DNA of 64,000 nt from Pedobacter sp. SYSU D00535 (GTDB taxonomy: Bacteria > Bacteroidota > Bacteroidia > Sphingobacteriales > Sphingobacteriaceae). Position 1 is the first letter of the stretch, and the number at the start of each line of letters is the position of its first letter. The stretch covers positions 62,001 to 126,000 of the forward strand of contig NZ_JAFEWD010000008.1 of assembly GCF_017355855.1 (NCBI RefSeq), given 5' to 3'. Positions 16,826 through 26,900 of this stretch are shown here, piece by piece. The notes below the pieces were generated by a model. That model made no database searches. It saw nothing but the letters and a program-made list of their open reading frames with translations, and was not told the DNA's origin. A program made the position numbers and the translations under genes.

Positions 16826-17920
16826 ATGAGTGATTTTTTAACGAGCGGAGTACGGGATTTTCCTGATTTATCTGATACTACTCAAACTCCTAAGCAGTTG
16901 GGATACTATTTTCCCGCAGAATTTGCAGCTCACGAAGCAACCTGGTTAAGCTGGCCGCATAAAGAAGCTAGTTGGCCCGGAAAGTTGGAAAGCATTTTTG
17001 CGAGTTATAGCGAATTTGTGAAGGTGCTTGCGCAAAGCGAGCGCGTCAGGATCAATGTGGCCGACGAGCAGATGAAGAATTTTGCTCTGGGACATTTAAG
17101 CAAGGCGGGCGTAAACTTGGATCAGGTTGAATTTTTCTTTCACCCTACCAATGATGCCTGGTGTCGAGACCACGGTCCGGCTTTCCTTATTAACCCAGCA
17201 GCTGACATCAAAAAAGTGATTGTTGATTGGGGCTATAATGCCTGGGGTGGAAAGTACCCTCCCTTTGATTTGGACGATGTAATTCCATCCTTAATAGGAA
17301 AGCATTTTAACATCCCGGTTTTTCATCCCGGTATCGTGATGGAAGGCGGTTCTGTCGAGTTCAACGGAAAGGGAACGGTATTAACGTCTACTTGTTGTTT
17401 GCTGAATGAAAACCGTAATCCGCATCTTAATCAAGGTCAGGTTGAGACCTTTTTATCGGAATATTACGGGATAGACCAGGTATTATGGGTAGAGGAGGGA
17501 ATTGTCGGAGATGATACTGACGGGCATATAGATGATACGATCCGCTTTGTAAATGAGGATACTGTATTGTCAGTTGTTGAAACAAATACGAAGGATGACA
17601 ATTACGAACCCCTTCAAAAAAATATAAAGGCGCTGAGCAAAATGCGGTTGCTGAATGGCAAGCAGTTGAACGTAGTAGAGCTGCCAATGCCGGAAGAGGT
17701 GATTCACGAAGACTTGCGTTTACCTGCTTCTTATGCTAATTTCTACATCAGCAACAAAAACGTTCTTGTTCCCACTTATCGGTCTAAATTTGATCAGCAG
17801 GCTTTGGACATCATCGCAGGCTGTTTCCCAGAGCGGGAAGTGGTAGGTATTGATTCGACAGATATTATCTGGGGACTAGGGAGTTTTCACTGTCTCAGCC
17901 AGCAGGAACCTTCCATTTAA
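16826..17920 (+). CDS. aguA: Agmatine deiminase
   Basis: Converts agmatine to N-carbamoylputrescine plus ammonia. The guanidine-modifying enzyme motifs are present: TWLSWPHKEASWPG near the N-terminus, NDAWCRDHGPAFL (about residues 110-122), GGSVEFNG, GDDTDGHIDDTIRF with substrate-binding Asp and catalytic His, and the C-terminal GLGSFHCLSQQEP with nucleophile Cys356. Length 364 fits. Together with aguB it forms a two-gene putrescine operon; a source of agmatine (arginine decarboxylase) is not in this window. The last 4 nt overlap the 3' end of convergent folC. Confidence 0.95.
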   Translation: MSDFLTSGVRDFPDLSDTTQTPKQLGYYFPAEFAAHEATWLSWPHKEASWPGKLESIFASYSEFVKVLAQSERVRINVADEQMKNFALGHLSKAGVNLDQVEFFFHPTNDAWCRDHGPAFLINPAADIKKVIVDWGYNAWGGKYPPFDLDDVIPSLIGKHFNIPVFHPGIVMEGGSVEFNGKGTVLTSTCCLLNENRNPHLNQGQVETFLSEYYGIDQVLWVEEGIVGDDTDGHIDDTIRFVNEDTVLSVVETNTKDDNYEPLQKNIKALSKMRLLNGKQLNVVELPMPEEVIHEDLRLPASYANFYISNKNVLVPTYRSKFDQQALDIIAGCFPEREVVGIDSTDIIWGLGSFHCLSQQEPSI

Positions 17921-19209
17921 ACCACCTCAGCTACTACAAAAGTACTTCCGCCTACAAAGATGAGATCATCTTTGTAGGCGTTTTTTTTGGCCGCTGCTAG
18001 TGCATCGACCACACTCGCGAAAACTTCACCCTGAAGACCTTGTACCTGCGCTTCTTCGGCTAGTTCACCCGCAGGTTTGGCGCGCTCTATCTGGGGCTGG
18101 CAAAAGTAGTAGCTTGCTTTCTTCGGCAGCAGTGACAATACCTTGCCAATTTCTTTATCCTTTACCATCCCAATCACCATATGAAGCTTGTCGAATTCCG
18201 TTGCCTCAATGTTCTTTAGCACCTCTTTTATTCCATCCTCATTGTGACCAGTGTCGCAGATTACCAGAGGCGCTACACTCAATGTCTGCCAGCGTCCCAT
18301 CAATCCTGTAAGTTCCTTAATACGCGATAACCCTTCCGAAACCCGAGTATCACTTATTCGGAAACCACTTCTTTTTAATTGACCAATGGCGCTTAAAACA
18401 GCTTTTACATTTTTGACCTGATAAGAGCCTGTCAGGTCCAGTGATAAGTTTATCCTGTCGTCCTTGTCTTGAGCTGATTGTAATACGAGCGGACGGCGTC
18501 CTTCTTGTGAGGGGCCTGTTTCAACCTCTTGCCACTCGTCTGATGCAAACGCCAGGGGAGCCTGAACTTCTTTTGCTTTTTTTAGAAAAACCTGTTCAAC
18601 TTCAGGTTGCCTTTCACTAATAATTGCAGGAATTCCAGGCTTTATGATGCCGGCTTTTTCAAATGCAATTTCCGGTAGGGTATTGCCGAGGATGTTCATG
18701 TGATCATAACCAATATTGGTGATCACGGAGAGAACTGGTGTGATGATGTTCGTCGAATCTAACCTGCCTCCCAGCCCTACTTCTATAACTGCTATGTCGA
18801 CCTTCTGCTTTGCGAAATGATCGAAGGCCATCGCTACTGTCACTTCGAAGAATGAAGGTTGCACCTCCTCGATTAGTTGCTTCTGACTATTTACAAATTC
18901 GATGACCAGCTCTTCTGAAATCATCTCGCCATCTACTTTTATCCGTTCCCTAAAGTCACGGAGGTGTGGCGATGTATATAGTCCGGTTTTAAAACCTGCA
19001 GTCTGAAGAACAGCTGCAAGCATATGCGACACCGAACCCTTTCCATTAGTTCCAGCTACATGAATTGTCCGGAACTTCTGCTGCGGATTTCCTAAGGCGC
19101 TGCAAAGAGCTATGGTATTGTATAGATCCTTTTTGATGGCAGCATCACCTATGCGACTAAACATAGGCAACTTCGCATAGAGGTATTGAAGGGTCTGTGA
19201 ATAGCTCAA
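17917..19209 (-). CDS. folC: Bifunctional folylpolyglutamate synthase/dihydrofolate synthase
   Basis: Adds L-glutamate to dihydropteroate and to folates. The Mur-ligase-type ATP loop GTNGKGSVSHMLAAVL is at about residues 52-67, the folate loop SPHLRDFRERIKVDG follows, and the central IEVGLGGRLDSTNII and NIGYDHMNILG motifs carry Mg-binding residues. Length 430 is usual. It starts 15 nt after the TonB-like gene and is probably the last gene of the long leftward envelope operon. PabB and PabC elsewhere in the window supply p-aminobenzoate for the same pathway. Confidence 0.95.
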   Translation of the reverse strand: MSYSQTLQYLYAKLPMFSRIGDAAIKKDLYNTIALCSALGNPQQKFRTIHVAGTNGKGSVSHMLAAVLQTAGFKTGLYTSPHLRDFRERIKVDGEMISEELVIEFVNSQKQLIEEVQPSFFEVTVAMAFDHFAKQKVDIAVIEVGLGGRLDSTNIITPVLSVITNIGYDHMNILGNTLPEIAFEKAGIIKPGIPAIISERQPEVEQVFLKKAKEVQAPLAFASDEWQEVETGPSQEGRRPLVLQSAQDKDDRINLSLDLTGSYQVKNVKAVLSAIGQLKRSGFRISDTRVSEGLSRIKELTGLMGRWQTLSVAPLVICDTGHNEDGIKEVLKNIEATEFDKLHMVIGMVKDKEIGKVLSLLPKKASYYFCQPQIERAKPAGELAEEAQVQGLQGEVFASVVDALAAAKKNAYKDDLIFVGGSTFVVAEVV

Positions 19210-19224
19210 CTACTCTTGAACGAT

Positions 19225-20043
19225 TTAATGTACTTTGAAATTGAATACTACCTTGCCCATCTGGACATCTGGCGCAGACTCTAGCTGGTTTAAACGAGCT
19301 CCTAATACGGCCCGCTCACATTTCTCCCACAGGTCTTTATCAGATAAAGTAGTACCTCGTACTCCCGCACGGGCATATACTACCTGACCAGTTTTATCCA
19401 CTCTGATTTCAACGGCAATTTTTCCGGATCGCTGACCTTCGTCTTCAATTTTAGGAAGGTTTACAAAGCGTCGGCCTGATAAGTCTAACTGCGTGTTTCC
19501 GAAACCAGACCCACCTTTTCCGTAGCTTGAGGCCAGTGGATCTCCGTCTGGGTCGCCCTGGTTTCCTGGTTTATTACCTGTGCCATCTCCCTGGCCGGTA
19601 CCGTTATTCTTTTTGCCTTTGTACAATGCGGCTTCATTGACGGTCGGCTTACTTTCCCTTGTCTGAGGAGAAGTTGAGGGCGTTGGGCTACTGCTCTTTT
19701 TTGATGTCGTAACTACAGGGGCATCTTCTGCATCCTGCGTGACTACAGCTCTGTCGCTGTTTTCCGAAGACGGCGTAGGTTGTGCTTCCGGGTTTTCAAC
19801 TACCTTGTTTGGAGGTGTAGTACTGGCATTGGGTGCAACGGAGGGCTCTTCGATGCTCATAAAATCGCTACCCATGCCTTCATCCACCGTTCCATAATTA
19901 ACTACTATACCTCCGGTTCCAACTATTTCCTGAGGCATGTTCATCCCAAAAACAATAAAGTAGCTTATCAATAGCAATATTGCCATTACTCCGGTAGAGA
20001 AGAGGAGCGCTTTTGGATAGTTATTTTCCTCGCGATACTGCAT
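19225..20043 (-). CDS. TonB-like periplasm-spanning energy transducer
   Basis: A 272-residue protein with a short cytoplasmic N-terminus (MQYREENNYPKALL), one membrane helix at about residues 15-34, a long Pro/Ser/Thr-rich and Gly/Asn-rich periplasmic spacer, and a C-terminal TonB/TolA-like domain (SGKIAVEIRVDKTGQVVYARAG). The ATG at 20043 is preferred because it follows the exbD stop by a single base; a longer reading would run into the upstream gene. It is encoded immediately after ExbB and ExbD homologues and should carry proton-motive force to an outer-membrane partner, most likely the beta-barrel encoded in the same operon. Confidence 0.85.
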   Translation of the reverse strand: MQYREENNYPKALLFSTGVMAILLLISYFIVFGMNMPQEIVGTGGIVVNYGTVDEGMGSDFMSIEEPSVAPNASTTPPNKVVENPEAQPTPSSENSDRAVVTQDAEDAPVVTTSKKSSSPTPSTSPQTRESKPTVNEAALYKGKKNNGTGQGDGTGNKPGNQGDPDGDPLASSYGKGGSGFGNTQLDLSGRRFVNLPKIEDEGQRSGKIAVEIRVDKTGQVVYARAGVRGTTLSDKDLWEKCERAVLGARLNQLESAPDVQMGKVVFNFKVH

Positions 20044-20044
20044 C

Positions 20045-20440
20045 TTATTTATTCTCTGTAGCAAGTACAAGTTTGATACCCAGTTTGTTCGCAATGTCCA
20101 TTACTTGCACCACATCCTGAATAGCAACAGTGCGGTCGACATGGAGCACAATAGTCAGTTCTTGGACTTGTTGCTGCAAGCCACCTAAACGGGGTTGAAG
20201 CTCCTCCAACTGAATTTGCTGCTTATCCAGGAAGTATTCCAGGTCTTTCGTTACTGTTACAGTAACGGTTTTTTTAGAAACAGATTGTCCTGAATCAGAG
20301 CGAGGGAGCAATAGTTTTATAACGTTTGGATTGGTTACAGTAGAGGCAATCAGAAAGAACAACATCAGAAAAAACATGATATCATTCATTGCTGATGAGT
20401 GCACTTCAGCTGTCGGCCGCTTTCTTCTTCTTAAATTCAT
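20045..20440 (-). CDS. ExbD/TolR family biopolymer transport protein
   Basis: A 131-residue inner-membrane protein with one N-terminal helix in which SAMNDIMFFLMLFFLIAS contains the membrane Asp that carries protons in all ExbD/TolR/MotB stators. The periplasmic domain (VTVTKDLEYFLDKQQIQLEEL, then a final LGIKLVLAT strand) is the standard TolR-like fold. It lies between exbB-like and tonB-like genes, 58 nt after the former and 1 nt before the latter. Confidence 0.92.
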   Translation of the reverse strand: MNLRRRKRPTAEVHSSAMNDIMFFLMLFFLIASTVTNPNVIKLLLPRSDSGQSVSKKTVTVTVTKDLEYFLDKQQIQLEELQPRLGGLQQQVQELTIVLHVDRTVAIQDVVQVMDIANKLGIKLVLATENK

Positions 20441-20498
20441 GTTTGGAAGATCCTTCTTTAGTGAAATATTAATTACGGAGTAGGTTCTGCCGGATAAA

Positions 20499-21191
20499 TT
20501 ATCTTCCCGGCTCTTCCAGCAGATCGATGAACTCTACAGCATCAGTCTCCATTTTTAGGATCACTCTGTCTACCATGATATTTAAAACGTGATAGCCAAT
20601 GTAAGCCAGAATACCGATCATCAGTCCCGCTGCAGACGTAATCATCTTCTCGTATAGTCCGCCGGCAATTATACCCATACTGATATTGTCGGAAAGAGAG
20701 ATGTTATAGAAAATCCGGATCACACCCGAGATCGTCCCTACGAAACCAAGCATGGGAGCAATACCCGCTACGATCCCGAGGATACTGATATTTTTTTCAA
20801 GTTTTGATACTTCCAGCTTACCAATATTTTCGATCGCTCCTTCGATGTCTTTTATCGGGCGGCCAATGCGTGTAAGTCCCTTCTGCAACATCCGCCCTAG
20901 AGGGGAATTACTACTGCGGCATATTGCGATGGCCGAGCTAAGATTGCCTGAAAGAATATGTTGCTTAACCTGAGACATCAGATTATTCTCGTCTTTTGAC
21001 GCTTTTCTAATGGTGATATATCTTTCTATAAAGATTACGAGTGCCAGGAAAAACAGAATAGCAATAGGAATCATTACCCATCCTCCCTTAAAAAGAAGAT
21101 CGATGAATCGAAGCTCCTGAGCTGCCTCTACTGTACCCGCTGCTGCTGTAGCTACTGTGTCTTGTAAAACTGTATCTTGTAATAAAAGCAT
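20499..21191 (-). CDS. MotA/TolQ/ExbB proton channel family protein
   Basis: The pentameric channel component that, with the ExbD-like protein, converts proton flow into motion. Three membrane segments are visible: about residues 33-53 (VMIPIAILFFLALVIFIERY), 135-158 (GIVAGIAPMLGFVGTISGVI) and 177-200. The second carries the conserved A-P-x-L-G-x-x-G-T signature. Length 230 is typical. It follows the HU/SPOR gene by 3 nt, inside the same operon. The set is too far from classical tol or exb loci to name the partner from order alone. Confidence 0.92.
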   Translation of the reverse strand: MLLLQDTVLQDTVATAAAGTVEAAQELRFIDLLFKGGWVMIPIAILFFLALVIFIERYITIRKASKDENNLMSQVKQHILSGNLSSAIAICRSSNSPLGRMLQKGLTRIGRPIKDIEGAIENIGKLEVSKLEKNISILGIVAGIAPMLGFVGTISGVIRIFYNISLSDNISMGIIAGGLYEKMITSAAGLMIGILAYIGYHVLNIMVDRVILKMETDAVEFIDLLEEPGR

Positions 21192-21194
21192 GTG

Positions 21195-22244
21195 TTATTT
21201 GTTGTTATTGTTGTTCTTAATGATTAGTATCCAGGCTTCCTTGTTTATTTCCTCATGAATGCGGCGCTTTTCTTTCTGTGCGGCATCATTGTTTGTAAAG
21301 CTTCCAATGCTGACTTTAAACTTTGGTTTTTTGTCGTCTTCAATTACACTGGCATCAATTCCCCTCTTACGCATAATCTTTACGTAGTTATCGGCCTCCG
21401 ACCGCCTGTTGAAGGACGCACTTATAATCTCGTATCTCGTTACCGCTTTTCGCGTCGAGTCGACCGTCGTGGTTGTTTTCGTATTAATGTTAACAGTATC
21501 CCTTGGCTGCTCTACAACAAAACCTTCCTGCTTTAACGTGTTTTCGATAATGCTATCCGCCATTGCGATCGAATCAGCAGTAGTTTTGGGTTGCGGCTTT
21601 GCTACCGGGGTTACTGTTTTGCGTGGATTGCGGGATTCCACCTGCTTCACTAAACTGTTAAAAAGCTCCTGATTGTAAAAATAAATACCAGTGATGGTTG
21701 CCGCTATTACAAATAAGCCGGCAAGTAATACAGCTGGCCAAACTCTTCGTTTTTTATGCACTGCCTCCGTATCGACTACTTCTGCAGGCAGTTCTGCTGG
21801 TAGGGGCTGTCTTCTGTCCGAAGTAAAGAAAGAAGTTTTAATCTCTTTAACAGGAGGTAGAGCAAAGCTACTGAGACTTCCTGAAGCCTCTGTCGCCTTG
21901 AAGGAGAGGCCATGTTCAGCTTTCTGAAGGACGCCTACCGAATTAAGGGATGCAGCGCCTGTAGTCCGAAGGGCATACTGCAGGCTGTCAGTGTACTTTT
22001 CCGCGAAGTACCGGGCAGAGGCAGCTGATATATTTTTTGCTGACCGGATATGTTCAATCAATCCTTCACTCAGGACTGAACCGGCATCTTCCTTAAAGCC
22101 CAACTCGAAAGATGGGGGATAGAAGAGGCCCTTTGATTTGTCAAAAAAAGCAGATTTTTTTTTCCTATAAAAGGTGCCAATACCGGGAAGGCTTACTTCA
22201 TTTTGCTCTTTTAGTAATTCTGAAATAAATAGCCCTACGTCCAT
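21195..22244 (-). CDS. HU-like/CCDC81-type and SPOR domain membrane protein
   Basis: Three parts can be read. Residues 1-135 resemble the tandem HU-CCDC81 domains of Bacteroidota (VGLFISELLKEQNEVSLPGIGTF is the usual opening). One membrane helix follows at about 172-192 (AVLLAGLFVIAATITGIYFY). After a Pro/Thr-rich periplasmic linker, the C-terminal SPOR domain (YEIISASFNRRSEADNYVKI, then KFKVSIGSFTNNDAAQKEK) should bind peptidoglycan strands lacking stem peptides, at division sites. The protein thus links something cytoplasmic to the septal cell wall. It starts 41 nt after the beta-barrel gene and is 3 nt before the ExbB-like gene. Confidence 0.85.
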   Translation of the reverse strand: MDVGLFISELLKEQNEVSLPGIGTFYRKKKSAFFDKSKGLFYPPSFELGFKEDAGSVLSEGLIEHIRSAKNISAASARYFAEKYTDSLQYALRTTGAASLNSVGVLQKAEHGLSFKATEASGSLSSFALPPVKEIKTSFFTSDRRQPLPAELPAEVVDTEAVHKKRRVWPAVLLAGLFVIAATITGIYFYNQELFNSLVKQVESRNPRKTVTPVAKPQPKTTADSIAMADSIIENTLKQEGFVVEQPRDTVNINTKTTTTVDSTRKAVTRYEIISASFNRRSEADNYVKIMRKRGIDASVIEDDKKPKFKVSIGSFTNNDAAQKEKRRIHEEINKEAWILIIKNNNNNK

Positions 22245-22285
22245 CCGGGTAAAATTAGCTTAAATTATCTACCAAGTCAATCTTA

Positions 22286-23956
22286 TCAGAATGAATAATT
22301 AAGACCCCCGAATATGTTGAAGCCATAATTCGGATAGTACAGATATCGTTGGTACTGGCTTCCAAACAGGTTGTTTATTCGGGTAAAAATGCCAATGCGG
22401 TTCTTTAACATGTACTCGGCACCTGCACTCAAATCCACAAAGCTCTTTACAGTTACAACTCTCTGTTCCGCTGGCGATATGTAGGTAAGTGCCTGGGTAT
22501 CTCCATTAAGTACAATTTCTCCGTCGATGTTGAATCGGTCACTGAATGCTAAGCGGGCATTGGAGGTCAGGCGGAATCCGGGACGTAACCAGGCAGCGTC
22601 TTCTGTCGCCATTTTATACTTGTTCATCTGCACTTTCCCCGTCCAGGTTAATGTCTCAGACGCTTTGAAGCTCAATTCTCCTTCTAAACCAGCGATGGTA
22701 CTGTTTCCGGGGTCATAAATAATATCAAACTTTTGGGGTGTGTTGGGATTGGCGGCATATAAAGGAAGATTTTCTACTCTTTTCAAAAACACCATTGCTT
22801 TGAATCCGAATCCTGAGCCTCCATTTCCTTTAATACCTCCGTAGAAATTTGCTTTTTCGACAGCATTACGGATAGTGATATTGCTGGCCAGGAAGGGATT
22901 CTCATTAGCAAAATCTCTGAATGAAGCTTTTTTTACATCGCCAACCAATCCTGCAAAAATGGTTGCAAAGTCTGGCACGATAGGAACTTCTGCGGTTAAC
23001 GCAGGCAGGATAGTGGTTCTTGGATCAAAGCCAAACTCTTGAACAAAATTCAGTCCTAAAGCGACTCTATAGTTTTTTCCCTGAAATTTGATGTACGGAT
23101 TAGCGCGGAAGATATGGTTACCAACGCTATAGGAAGAATCTTTAACGCCAGTGAAATCAAGGGAGCTGTTTAAGCCGATGTTAAATTGTCTCCAGACATT
23201 ATTGAAAAAACCACTTAACGCGAAAGAACTCTCTCTGCCATCAAAGCGATTAGCAAACCGATAAGCATCGGCTTTTACAGCAAAGTCAAGGTTGTTGTCT
23301 TTTTGATAATTTTTCAGTAGTTCCCCCCTGGCAGAAAAGGTACTGAAGCGTTGTCTCTCGGGATTTGTATTAAACAAAGGTTGTTCGGGATTTACTCCGT
23401 AAAAATGAGTCGCAAACCGCTCGAAGCCTATATCCCCATTAAGAGTAATTTTTTCAAGGATACTCTTGCCAAATAGGCCTATTTGCTGACGCGAGATGTT
23501 TTGCTTGTTGAGGTTGCCTTCCTGACCCAAATGTTTAAAAAATACCCCGGCCTGAAGCGCCTGATCCTGCCCCGTGTTGATATAGAATTCACCCAGATTT
23601 GTGCCCAGATTTCCCACCCCAACTTTGGCATAGTTGTTTCTCAAAACTTCGAAGGAGGCCTCTTGTACCGGCTGAGCCTGCAGTTGGGTGATATCGCTGT
23701 TTAACTCCAACTTGTTATCCAGGATAGCGTAGCTAAGCGTGGGTTTAAAGGGTTTGTAGTTGGTTAAATCTGGACTTCTTCTGATTTTGGCGGCATCAGC
23801 TAATACCGGCTTGTATGCCCTTACTACTTCAATCTCTTCGGTCAATGAACCACTCGGTTGCTGCTCTGGCTTTTTCTCGTCCGGCTGAGTTTGGCTCTGC
23901 GCGGTACCTGCAAGTGCAATGCTGAAAATCGCTAATGAAATATATTTGAAGTTCAT
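22286..23956 (-). CDS. Outer-membrane beta-barrel protein, TonB-dependent-receptor-like
   Basis: A secreted 556-residue protein: signal peptide (residues 1-21, ending AQS), a short charged segment with TEEIEVVRAYKPVLADAAKI, and then continuous amphipathic strands alternating aromatic residues. It ends in FTRINNLFGSQYQRYLYYPN and a terminal strand finishing NYSF, the usual C-terminal barrel signal. There is no recognisable plug domain, so it is not a full TonB-dependent receptor. It starts 5 nt after the TPR gene ends and sits ahead of ExbB-ExbD-TonB homologues, which suggests an energised role in the outer membrane; cargo unknown. Confidence 0.8.
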   Translation of the reverse strand: MNFKYISLAIFSIALAGTAQSQTQPDEKKPEQQPSGSLTEEIEVVRAYKPVLADAAKIRRSPDLTNYKPFKPTLSYAILDNKLELNSDITQLQAQPVQEASFEVLRNNYAKVGVGNLGTNLGEFYINTGQDQALQAGVFFKHLGQEGNLNKQNISRQQIGLFGKSILEKITLNGDIGFERFATHFYGVNPEQPLFNTNPERQRFSTFSARGELLKNYQKDNNLDFAVKADAYRFANRFDGRESSFALSGFFNNVWRQFNIGLNSSLDFTGVKDSSYSVGNHIFRANPYIKFQGKNYRVALGLNFVQEFGFDPRTTILPALTAEVPIVPDFATIFAGLVGDVKKASFRDFANENPFLASNITIRNAVEKANFYGGIKGNGGSGFGFKAMVFLKRVENLPLYAANPNTPQKFDIIYDPGNSTIAGLEGELSFKASETLTWTGKVQMNKYKMATEDAAWLRPGFRLTSNARLAFSDRFNIDGEIVLNGDTQALTYISPAEQRVVTVKSFVDLSAGAEYMLKNRIGIFTRINNLFGSQYQRYLYYPNYGFNIFGGLNYSF

Positions 23957-23961
23957 TTCCC

Positions 23962-26900
23962 TTATTTCTTAGTATTAAGCTGATTCAATTTCTCTTTCGC
24001 AGTTGGAATGATCTCATCATTTCCTTCATAGTTATCTATCAAGCTTTGGAGAGTCGCTTTGGCTTGAAAAGTGTCTTTCATTGCTACAAAGTTATCTGAT
24101 AGCAAGAGGAAGCTTTTCGCGATCCAATAGTCGTGAGACGGCATCTTATTGCTCAGCTCGTAAATCGTTTTTTCAGAAGCTTTGTACTGGCCTTTCATGT
24201 GTTGAATCAGGGCCAGGTTGTATTTTGCTTCAGCGGCTGTAGCTGTAGTTGTTTTTGTAGAAACTTCTGTAAATTCTTTCACCGCAGTTGTAGTGTCACC
24301 TTTTGCCATATATGCTTTTCCTGCGTAAAGGCCTGCCAGTAGCTTGTCTTCATTTGAAGCCTTGTCAAATGTCCTGACAAGGTTCACATATTTCAGTACA
24401 TCATCCTGCATCCCCATGTGGTAGTAAGCTTCCATCAGGTTGTTCACTGCAAAGCCGTAGTTTGCTTTGTATTCGGATGTCAACTCCAGCTTCTTCAGGT
24501 ATACGATAGCTTCGTTGTATTTTTTCTGCCTTAGGTACAACTTTGACATACTAATCAACGAACGCTCAGTGTATTCGCTGGTCCAATCGTTTAAAATAAA
24601 GTTGTAATCTGGAATTGCTTCATCTGGTCTGTTTAACTGAACCAAACTTTCTGCCCTTATAAAACGCGCATGTTTATCATGAATTGGGCGTGGAAACTTG
24701 TCGAAGTAGGCGTTTATTGCCTCAAAGGCCGCCTGATATTCGCCTCTCAGGAATCGGTTGTTCGCTGCCTGAAAAGTGATGTTGTCCTGCTCGGCCGTGC
24801 TCAAATTTCCAATGCTTGTTCCATTGGCGTACGCCAGGAAGCCATCCGCATCAGCACGGTCCAGATAAATGTTTTTAATCGATTCAAGGGCAAGCTTAGC
24901 CTCGTCTGTGGTAGAATAGTCCTTAACCACTCTTTTAAACATCTCAAGCGCTGCATCATCGTTATCCTGATTGTAATGAACCAAGCCAATAGTAACGAGT
25001 GCTCGCGGAACGTAGCTGCTTCTTGGGTACTTCTCAACCAAGGCTGTCAGGTCGTTTTTCGACTTGTCATTCTCACCCTTAACAAAATAGGTATAGGCAA
25101 TTTCGAAGCCGGCATCGTCAGCATAATTTGATTTCGGAAACTGCTTAAGTAGCGACTGGTGGGCAGCTATCTTTGCGTCATTGTCTCCCACGAGCCCGTG
25201 AATCATACCTTTTTGAAACAGTGCATAATCCTCGCCCTGGCCGTTTCCGGCGATCACCTTGTTATACTGTTGCATCGCACGGTCGTAGCTTCTCATTACG
25301 AAGTACGAGTCGGCTAGACGGAGATTGGCGTCGTTCACCGTATTTCTGTCTTTGTCATTGCCGTTTAAGAATCTTTCGAAATAGTTAGCTGCCTTAGAAT
25401 AATTGTCGTTCTGGAAGGCAGAATACCCCAGGGCATAATTAGCATAGTTGTATACGTCTGTTTTTTTAGCAGCTGATAAACCGAGGAACTTTTCAAATTG
25501 CTCCACAGACTCACCATACTTTCTTACCTCGAACATTGCCTCTGCCAACCAGTAGGTTGCAAGCGCTTCGATTTCTTCGTCGATAGCATTGTTTTGCGAG
25601 CGCATGAACATAGAGATGCTATTCTCGAAAGCGCGTTCGTTGTAAAACTCCAGGCCTCGGTAGTAGGTGACACGCTGGTAAACTGCCTTGGTTTCCTGAC
25701 TTTTATTAGGTATCGTCTCTAATATGTCAACTGCGTCTTTATAATTTTTTGTAGAAAGGAGGACTTCTCCTAACAAAGTTTTAGCTTCGTTGATTCTTGG
25801 CGACTTCGGATAGGTTTTCAGGAATTCCTGAACAGCATCCAGAGCGACGGCGTGAAACTCCAGTTCGTAGGATAACTTGGCATAGTTCAACAAACCCTCT
25901 TCCTTGAGTTTAGCATCAAAGTCCAGCTTGGAAGCTCTGAAAAACGCATTACGAGCAGCTTGCTTATTATTTGTTTTGATGAAAGCGTCGCCAAGAGTGA
26001 TCATCCCGTGCTGGTAGAATATATCTGGCGCTCCCATTTTTTCCAGTTCGGTAATCGCTTTTTTAGGGTTGTTAAGCCTAAGATGGGTATAACCTATCTG
26101 ATAATTGTCCTGGTTGTTCTGAATTTTTCCCCTGTCGAGGTCCTGAAACTTCTGATAATAGTTCGCTGCTGTTTTAAAATCGTTTTTGGCAAAATAGGTT
26201 GCAGCTACAATCCGGTACATTTCGGCTTTGTACTGTTCATCAATCCGCTCAATAGCGGGGATAGTATAGGCAAGCACGTCGTCGTATCGCTTGTCCAGGA
26301 AGTAAAGTGCCGAAATATAGTAGGGGTAGCTTGCTTCGTATGTTTTAGATCCTTTCAATCGCTCGAACTCTCTCAAGGCAGTTTTGTAGTCGGCATCGAG
26401 GTAGTTGAGGTAGGCATAGTAATAGATTGCGTCTTCGGCGAATTCCCCTTTCTCATCCTTAAGCTTATTGAACAACGGCTCAGCTTCAGTGTACTTTTTT
26501 TGCGTGAAATAGGAGTAGGCTAACTTAAACCGGTATTCATCGCTCTCTTTGGCAGTAAGGGTATTAGCATCGATCTGATTAAACCACTCCACTGCTTTAT
26601 CATAGTTCTTTTTGTCGAAGTAAAACTTACCGAGCTGAAAATAGGCAGATTTAGTATTTGCACTAACAGGATATTCGCGGATAAACCGGAGGAATAAGTT
26701 TTCTGCGTTCTGATTGCCTAATTCCAGCGCACAAACAGCCTGATAAAACTGAGCATTCTCCTTCAATAGTGACACCTGTCGGGTATCTACGGGCTGGGAG
26801 GAGGGAATGATGTGGTAATCTTCAACGCGACTAAACTGTTCGCTGGCTGCCGTGTATTTCTTTTTATGAAAAAGTTCGATCCCACTTTTATAAGCTTCGT

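Noticed and set aside
25960-26523. Long open frame antisense to the TPR gene (187 codons), plus another at 24670-25131
   Set aside because: Both lie inside the well-supported 1008-residue TPR gene on the other strand. Their products are Val/Cys/Phe-rich without domain pattern, as expected for shadows.
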